Source of the DNA: Chloroflexota bacterium
Lineage (GTDB): Bacteria; Chloroflexota; UBA11872
DNA: 28,722 nt
Reading direction: 5' to 3'
Assembly: GCA_028875175.1 (NCBI GenBank)
Contig: JAPPFO010000230.1
Location: 1 to 28,722 of the forward strand
The position numbers were made by a program, and so were the translations under genes. Under the pieces are notes generated by a model. It saw only the letters and a program-made list of their open reading frames with translations. It was not told the origin of the DNA and did no database searches. This document shows, in pieces, positions 23,748 through 28,722 of the stretch (within the stretch, counting starts at the first letter, position 1; each line of letters starts with the position of its first letter).

Positions 23748-24710
23748 TTGACCACCTCACCTGACAGGCGAAGGCGAGACATCCTGTCGCAGCGCAGCGC
23801 GATGAAGGAGGTGTATGGGGCAGGGCAGGACACGGTGAATCCGCACACGATCGTGCGGGGGCCGGATTGCTGGCACCTGTTCTATGGGGCGTGGCCTGGT
23901 GGTCAGAACCTCGAGAAGCGGCATGCGACGTCGGACGACCTGGTGGTGTGGACGAAGCAGAAGCCGGTGTTGCTGCGGGGTAAGCCGGGGGACTGCGATC
24001 ACGCGGAGGTCAGCGAGGCGAGCGTGATTGAGCACGACGGGCGCTGGTACATGGTGTACGCGTGCCGGCCGCGTCCGGAGGCGAGCCGGAGATTCTCGGT
24101 CGCGGTCTCGGACGACCTGTGGCACTGGGAGAAGATTCCGGGGGACTGGTCGCCGGTCTTCATTCCGCAGCGGGAATGGTCGGGGTGGACGGAGGACGGG
24201 GTGCTGGAGTGCAAGGACCCGTGGGTGATTGCGTACGAAGGCCGGTTCCTGATGTATTTCGTGTGCCAGAACCGCTGGGGCGATTCGTGCCTGGCGCTGG
24301 CGGAGTCGGCGGACCTGGTGCACTGGGAGGACCGGGGGCCGCTGATGACGTTTCAGCGGATCGAGAACAAGTTTCAAGGTCCCTCGGGGTTCGAGGTACC
24401 GCGGGTGTTTGAGAAGGACGGCCGGTACTGGATCTTCGTGATGAATTTTTGGGGTACGCAGTACGCCAGCGGGGACGACCCGTTCCACTTTGGCGAGTGG
24501 ACGGTGCTGGGGCCGTGGCATGGGGCGAGCGTGTTCAGCGATGAGCAGGGTCGCTGGTTCATTACGCACGCGCTGCGGCCGTTTGGACAGCCGTCGACAC
24601 GGCTGCGTCCAATGATCGGGCCGCTTCAGGGGTTGTGCCTGGGTGGGATTGTGTGGAGTGAGGGGGTGCCGGTGCCGGTTGATTTGCGGCATCTGCTGGG
24701 GGAAACCTAG
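23748..24710 (+). CDS. Glycoside hydrolase family 43/32-like five-bladed propeller protein
   Basis: A ~320-residue protein with the repeating 'DG..Y.mvya' blade pattern of GH43/GH32/GH68 propellers: NPHTIVRGPDCWHLFYGAW, EASVIEHDGRWYMVYACRP, VFEKDGRYWIFVMNFWGT and SDEQGRWFITHAL. Candidate catalytic acids are the Asp in ECKDPWVIAYEGRF (the transition-state stabiliser position in GH43/32 is an RDP/KDP motif) and a Glu in EVSEASVI. Start TTG 23748 is supported by AGGAGG. No signal peptide is evident, so action would be on imported oligosaccharides. Substrate class is open; 'levanase/invertase' or 'arabinosidase' are not distinguishable here. It ends 46 nt before the convergent MOSC gene stop. Confidence 0.85.
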   Translation: MTTSPDRRRRDILSQRSAMKEVYGAGQDTVNPHTIVRGPDCWHLFYGAWPGGQNLEKRHATSDDLVVWTKQKPVLLRGKPGDCDHAEVSEASVIEHDGRWYMVYACRPRPEASRRFSVAVSDDLWHWEKIPGDWSPVFIPQREWSGWTEDGVLECKDPWVIAYEGRFLMYFVCQNRWGDSCLALAESADLVHWEDRGPLMTFQRIENKFQGPSGFEVPRVFEKDGRYWIFVMNFWGTQYASGDDPFHFGEWTVLGPWHGASVFSDEQGRWFITHALRPFGQPSTRLRPMIGPLQGLCLGGIVWSEGVPVPVDLRHLLGET

Positions 24711-24756
24711 GAAGCCTCAGCCGGTCGCCATGCACCTCGTCTAGCCGGTTACCGGG

Positions 24757-25332
24757 TCAGGAACCGACTCTGGTCGCCTTGTCGCCGACGCGGATGGGGC
24801 CGGATTGGATGACGCGGGTGTTGACGCCGCGGAGGCGGAGGGCCTGGCCGGTTGGGGTGCTGATGAAGCGAAGGGCCCGGTGGCCGAAGCGCTGGGCGAA
24901 TTTGGCGCAGCCGGTGTGGGGCTCTTCTGAGATTTCGAGCACGGCTGCGCCGATGGAAAGGCGGGCGCGGGGCGGCAGGTTGTCTTCGCTGAGGTCGATG
25001 TCGATGACGAGCTGATCGCCGGCGAGGGGCCAGCGGTTCTCGGTTTGGGCCAGCAAGTCGATCAGGCGGGCATTGATGACGGTGACCTGGGCGGCGGGGT
25101 TGGGGCCGCCATCCGGGGTGCGAGGGCTGCCGCGGGTGAGCCAGCTGTCGCCGACCAGGCCGGCGTCAACGTCAAGCACGCCTTCGGCCACGACTTCGCG
25201 CTGTTCGACGCGGGGACGGCGGACGATCATGCGGAGGGGTCCGGCGTCGGCGGGGGACCGGCGGATGTGGGGGAGTCCGGCGTCCAGTTCATCGGTGTCG
25301 AGATGCCAGGCGGCCTGCGTTGATTCAGACAT
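24757..25332 (-). CDS. MOSC domain protein
   Basis: A 191-residue MOSC-family protein, related to the C-terminal domain of molybdenum cofactor sulfurase and to YiiM-type proteins. The conserved Cys lies in HTGCAKFAQRFG, the residue thought to carry sulfur or bind molybdopterin. QVTVINARLIDLLAQTENRWPLAGDQLVIDIDLSEDNL (~90-130) and RLSIGAAVLEISEEP match the barrel strands. Start ATG 25332 is the family-like N-terminus (MSESTQAAWHLD); upstream codons to 25569 in the same frame are low-complexity shadow. It is divergent from the MFS gene by ~108 bp. Cofactor or substrate is unknown; no moco genes are nearby. Confidence 0.9.
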   Translation of the reverse strand: MSESTQAAWHLDTDELDAGLPHIRRSPADAGPLRMIVRRPRVEQREVVAEGVLDVDAGLVGDSWLTRGSPRTPDGGPNPAAQVTVINARLIDLLAQTENRWPLAGDQLVIDIDLSEDNLPPRARLSIGAAVLEISEEPHTGCAKFAQRFGHRALRFISTPTGQALRLRGVNTRVIQSGPIRVGDKATRVGS

Positions 25333-25440
25333 GGAAGGTGAGGTACGCCTTTCGTGGCTTGGCGGAGCTGTTGTCCAGCGCGTCCCGACGTGACGATAGC
25401 CGGATACTGAGCGGCGGCCAACCGGCGCCGCTGGATCCGG

Positions 25441-26658
25441 GTGAGGACCTTGCGAGCGTTCGACGCACTTGCGAATCCGGCGTATCGGGTGTTGTGGCTG
25501 GGTTCGAACTGTATTGCGCTGGGCTCGTGGGCGGAACGGCTGGCGGTGGGCTGGCTGGTGCTCGTGCAAACGGAGTCGGTACTGCTGTCGGCGGCGACGT
25601 TTGGGGCGCGCAGCGCGCCGGGGATTATCGCGGCGCCGATTGGCGGGGCAGTGGCGGACCGGTTTCCGCGCAACCGGGTGCTACCGATCGCGGCGCTGAT
25701 CAGGGCGTGCGTGATCGCGCTGATGGCGCTGGTGGCGCTGCGGGGGTTCTCGAACCCGTGGCCGATCTTCGTGTTGATTGCGATCGAGGGTGTTGTGAAC
25801 TCCTTCGAGACGCCGGCCACGCAGGGGTTGATTACCGACATCGTGCCAAGGCACGCACGGATGAACGCGATTTCGGTGCATTCGGTGGGCGGTCGCGCGG
25901 TGGGGGCGCTGGGGGCGCTGGCGAGCGGAGTGATGGCGGAGTTGGTGGGCATCCCGACGGCGTTGCTGGCGGCGACGGGGGCGGTGCTGGTGGGCGGGGC
26001 GATCGTGCTGCTGGTTCCGACCGTCGAGCGCACGGTGCGCGAGGCCCAGGAGCCGATCCGCCGGATCTTCCGGGATGCGCTGACGGGGTTGCGGTCGATG
26101 GTGGGGATACCGACGGTGTCGACGCTGCTGGGGATGGCGATCATGGTGGAGATTTTCGGCTTTGCCTACCAGGCGGTGATGCCGGCCATGGCGCGCGACG
26201 AGTTGCACGTGGCGGAGTCCGGGCTGGGCACGCTGCGCTTTGCCACGGGGATCGGCGCGGTGGCGGGCGTTGCCGCGCTGTCGTTCCTGGGGGACTTTCG
26301 CCGGAAGGGGCCGCTGCTGCTGGCGATTACGTTTGCATACGGACTGGGCCTGGTTGGCGTGGCGCTGAGCCCGAACCTGGCGGTGGCCATATTGCTGGTG
26401 ACGCTGGTGGGGGCGATGGCGGCGGGGTTTGACGCGATGGAGTGGACGCTGCTGCAGGCGACGGTGCCGGACGACATGCGCGGCCGGGTGATCGGGGGGT
26501 GGATTTTCGCGATCGGTTTCGGCTGGGTGGGGCACCTGGCGATGGGCGCGGTGGGCGAAGCGGTAGGCGTGCGCTGGGCGATTGGCGGAGCCGGGCTGGT
26601 GGTGATGCTGACCGGGCTGCTGGTGCTGACGGTGGCGCCGAGGCTGCGGCGAGCCTGA
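25441..26658 (+). CDS. MFS transporter (EntS/MFS_3-like exporter)
   Basis: A major-facilitator membrane protein of 405 residues with about 12 hydrophobic segments. N-terminal FDALANPAYRVLWLGSNCIALGSWAERLAVGWLV is typical of MFS_3 exporters such as the EntS group. The cytoplasmic 2-3 loop GGAVADRFPRNRVLPIAAL carries the MFS signature (G-x-x-x-D-R-x-x-R). A second copy-like loop appears after segment 8 (LSFLGDFRRKGPLLLAITFA). Likely proton-driven export of a small metabolite; substrate unknown. GTG 25441 is chosen since the family sequence begins there. It converges closely on the MutS-like gene, with a 13-nt gap. Confidence 0.9.
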   Translation: MRTLRAFDALANPAYRVLWLGSNCIALGSWAERLAVGWLVLVQTESVLLSAATFGARSAPGIIAAPIGGAVADRFPRNRVLPIAALIRACVIALMALVALRGFSNPWPIFVLIAIEGVVNSFETPATQGLITDIVPRHARMNAISVHSVGGRAVGALGALASGVMAELVGIPTALLAATGAVLVGGAIVLLVPTVERTVREAQEPIRRIFRDALTGLRSMVGIPTVSTLLGMAIMVEIFGFAYQAVMPAMARDELHVAESGLGTLRFATGIGAVAGVAALSFLGDFRRKGPLLLAITFAYGLGLVGVALSPNLAVAILLVTLVGAMAAGFDAMEWTLLQATVPDDMRGRVIGGWIFAIGFGWVGHLAMGAVGEAVGVRWAIGGAGLVVMLTGLLVLTVAPRLRRA

Positions 26659-26671
26659 TCGGAACGGACGG

Positions 26672-28591
26672 TCAGATGGACTCGGGGATCTCGCCCCTGG
26701 AGGCTTTGAAGGCCAGGATCCGGTCGAGGCTCTCGGCGCTGAAGCCGTGCTGGGCGGCGACGAGGAGGCCGTCGGACTCGGTCGAAACGCCGGGCTGCAT
26801 GCGGTAGGTGTAGCGGGCGGGCTGGACGGAGTGGTCGAGTTTGCAGGCGAGGAAACGCAGCCGGTCCTCGCCGTTGAAGCGCTGAACCAGGTCGTGGTAG
26901 TGGGTGACAAAGAACACGGCGGCGCCGGAGCGCATGAAGCAGCGCAGGGCCAGCTCGGACACCACCATGCCGTCCTGGGGCGAGGTGCCGCGGAAGAGTT
27001 CGTCGCAAAGGGCCAGGCTGCGGTGGGTGAGCTGCTCGACGAAGCGGACCGCGCGGGAGCACTCGTGGGCGAAGGTGGATTCGCCGGCCTGGACGTCGCC
27101 GGGACGGATGAAGTGGGAGAGGATGCTGTCGCGCGGTTCGAGCGCGGCCTCGGACGCGAGGATGGGAAGGCCGGCCTGGAAGAGCGCCTGGGTGATGCCG
27201 ATGGAGTCCAGGTAGGTGGTCTTGCCGTTATTGTTGGCGTCGGTGATGAGGACGGTGGGCTGCTCGGGCGAGAACTCGACGTCGCTGGGGACGCAGGTAT
27301 GACCGGAGAGGACGGCGAGTTCGGGCGGGACGAGGCCGTGGATGTGGGTTGGCGCGTCCGAGGCCGGATCGACGACCGTGGGAAAGGTGACGGGGCTTCC
27401 GCCGTCTAGGAGGCGGCGGAAGAAGCGGACGGCGGCGGCGACAGCCTTGAGGGAGACCAGCAGGCGCTCGAAACGGCGGATGGCGGGCGGGAACTGGCGG
27501 AGGTAGAAGAGGTTGTGGTCGGAGCGGACCTTTTCGAGGATGCGGAAAAGGGTGTTCTCGTCCTGCATGGCGCCGGTGGGCTCGGCCGAGACTTCGACGT
27601 AGAGGGTTCCTTCCGCGACCGACGGCTTGAGGCTCTCCCACGCATACCCGAGCCTCGGCGCGCCGGGGATGAAGCCGAGGGCGTTGTTGGCGATGACCTT
27701 GAGCAGCGGCTCGCGCGAGGTGCGGCGAAAGAAGACCGTGCATTTGGCGACGCCGGCGGCTTCGTCAACGCCGATGACGCCGGAAAGGTGGTAGTCGCGG
27801 GTGAAGATTGACTCTTTCACGACGCCGGTCAGCTGACGAAAGATTTCGCTGTCCATCTGGTACTCGAAGGCGGAGCGGCGCTGGGGCGCCGGATCCCACG
27901 GGTTGAGCACGTCGCCGACGCCAAAGCCGCCGGGCGTGGCGCGCTCGATGGACTCGCCGGTTGATTCGTTGATGAGCGCGTAGGTGTAACCGAGTTGCCC
28001 CTGCTGGGTATTCCCGCCCAGCAGGCTTTCGCGCTTTGAGATGTGAACGCGTCCGGACAGGCTGACCTCAAGAGCCAGCCGGGGGTTGAGCTTGCGGGCC
28101 GCGCCGGATGCCTCGGACGCGGCGTCGTCCAGGGCGCCGCGGACGCCGATGAGCCAGTCGGGGAGGGCACCGCCGAGTGCGGCGCGGAGGCTGGTGAGGG
28201 CTTTGGCGTAGGTCTCAAAGCGTTCGAGGTGGTACTGGTAGCCGCCGCGTGCTTCCTGGTTGGGGTCGTACGACGTAACGTCGAGGTCCTGGACCAGTTC
28301 GCCAAGCGCGGGGCGGTCCCAGAAGGTTCGGACGACGTCCTGCCGTTGGCGGATGGTGACGGCATGGGTTTCGAAGCCGAGGATCCAGCTTCGGAGCGCT
28401 GAGCGGACGACCTTGGCGGCGGTATGGGGATTGGTGCGCGAGGCGTCGGATTCGGTAGCCGCGATGGCGTCGATGAACGCGTCGAGCCCGAAGTCGGCGG
28501 GGAGCGGGATATTGCCGGGGCTGAGGGCTGGCAGGTCGACAGGCAGTTCCCGGCGACCGGGGTGGGTGGACTGGTTGCTCTGTTGGCTCAT
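26672..28591 (-). CDS. MutS-domain-V ATPase, atypical
   Basis: A 639-residue protein with a MutS/Rad50-type ATPase domain at its C-terminus (~420-610). The P-loop reads TDANNNGKTTYLDS (450-463) where MutS has TGPNxxGKST; the first glycine of the usual G-x4-G-K is Asp451. The ABC signature is AGESTFAHE (502-510), Walker B LALCDELFRGTS (526-537), and the H-loop THYHD (563-567). The N-terminal ~370 residues show no mismatch-binding Phe-x-Glu motif, only helical regions that may correspond to MutS domain III/IV (RFERLLVSLKAVAAAVRFF at 373-391). It is more likely a MutS-like paralog than a repair MutS. Start ATG 28591; the function is unknown. Confidence 0.88.
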   Translation of the reverse strand: MSQQSNQSTHPGRRELPVDLPALSPGNIPLPADFGLDAFIDAIAATESDASRTNPHTAAKVVRSALRSWILGFETHAVTIRQRQDVVRTFWDRPALGELVQDLDVTSYDPNQEARGGYQYHLERFETYAKALTSLRAALGGALPDWLIGVRGALDDAASEASGAARKLNPRLALEVSLSGRVHISKRESLLGGNTQQGQLGYTYALINESTGESIERATPGGFGVGDVLNPWDPAPQRRSAFEYQMDSEIFRQLTGVVKESIFTRDYHLSGVIGVDEAAGVAKCTVFFRRTSREPLLKVIANNALGFIPGAPRLGYAWESLKPSVAEGTLYVEVSAEPTGAMQDENTLFRILEKVRSDHNLFYLRQFPPAIRRFERLLVSLKAVAAAVRFFRRLLDGGSPVTFPTVVDPASDAPTHIHGLVPPELAVLSGHTCVPSDVEFSPEQPTVLITDANNNGKTTYLDSIGITQALFQAGLPILASEAALEPRDSILSHFIRPGDVQAGESTFAHECSRAVRFVEQLTHRSLALCDELFRGTSPQDGMVVSELALRCFMRSGAAVFFVTHYHDLVQRFNGEDRLRFLACKLDHSVQPARYTYRMQPGVSTESDGLLVAAQHGFSAESLDRILAFKASRGEIPESI

Positions 28592-28680
28592 GGGACTAAC
28601 CCGACGCGCGAAGGCTCGGAACCGGCTTCGCTACGCTTGCCGACTCAATGTAGCTGTCGAGGCAAGGGGCTTCGGTTCGG

Positions 28681-28722
28681 ATGACGGACGAGACCGAGCG
28701 GCCGCCGGCAACCCGTCCACCG
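28681..28722 (+). CDS. Possible start of a gene cut by the window edge
   Basis: An ATG at 28681 opens a frame of 14 codons (MTDETERPPATRPP) that runs off the window. AAGGGG lies 11 nt upstream, a poor but possible ribosome binding site. The composition resembles the polar N-terminus of a real protein and it would be divergent from the MutS-like gene. Too little sequence for a family. Confidence 0.3.
   Translation, partial: MTDETERPPATRPP

Overview
The window is GC-rich, densely coded bacterial DNA. Protein style (two-repeat PhoU, Tat-type lipoprotein PstS, several accessory families such as PhyH, SDR, MDR, DUF3179 and a GH43-like protein) suggests a free-living or sponge-associated Chloroflexota (SAR202/Dehalococcoidia- or Caldilinea-like). 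That placement is inference; there is no rRNA or other phylogenetic marker here. No tRNA, rRNA, CRISPR array or transposase gene was seen.

Region 1 (1-7.9 kb, minus strand) is a complete phosphate module in the order phoB-phoR-pstS-pstC-pstA-pstB-phoU. PhoR/PhoB sense and respond to phosphate limitation, PstSCAB imports phosphate, and PhoU links transporter state to the kinase. Each longer gap in this module (and the gaps at 7.8-8.65 kb and 11.1-11.36 kb) is filled by a mosaic intergenic repeat. Its core is a tandem double hairpin whose first stem varies by compensatory base changes between copies. Its ends carry a partly inverted motif close to GAGACCTTTGCATAACC. Repeat ends run into or lie next to the start codons of pstS, pstC and phoU. 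Beside one copy is a decayed second copy of the phoU start, with its own Shine-Dalgarno sequence, at the expected pstB-phoU junction.

Region 2 (8.6-12.7 kb, plus strand) has two small proteins of unknown function, a quinone-oxidoreductase-like MDR enzyme, and a stand-alone AAA+ ATPase with a C-terminal winged helix. The ATPase is preceded by an AT-rich 16-bp inverted repeat and a TATACAAT box so close to the ATG that its mRNA is probably leaderless.

Region 3 (12.7-17.1 kb, minus strand) is a tight operon: DUF3179 lipoprotein, beta-propeller protein, and benzoylformate-decarboxylase-like ThDP enzyme. Region 4 (17.3-20.2 kb, plus) has SDR, ankyrin-repeat and SprT-like zinc metallopeptidase genes, then a membrane-anchored DM13 protein. 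Region 5 (20.2-28.7 kb) has SRPBCC, a membrane protein, PhyH dioxygenase, HAD hydrolase, a decayed PhyH 3' fragment, a GH43/GH32-like protein, MOSC, an MFS exporter and a MutS-domain-V ATPase lacking the usual mismatch-recognition architecture. No copy of the mosaic repeat was seen after about 11.36 kb.
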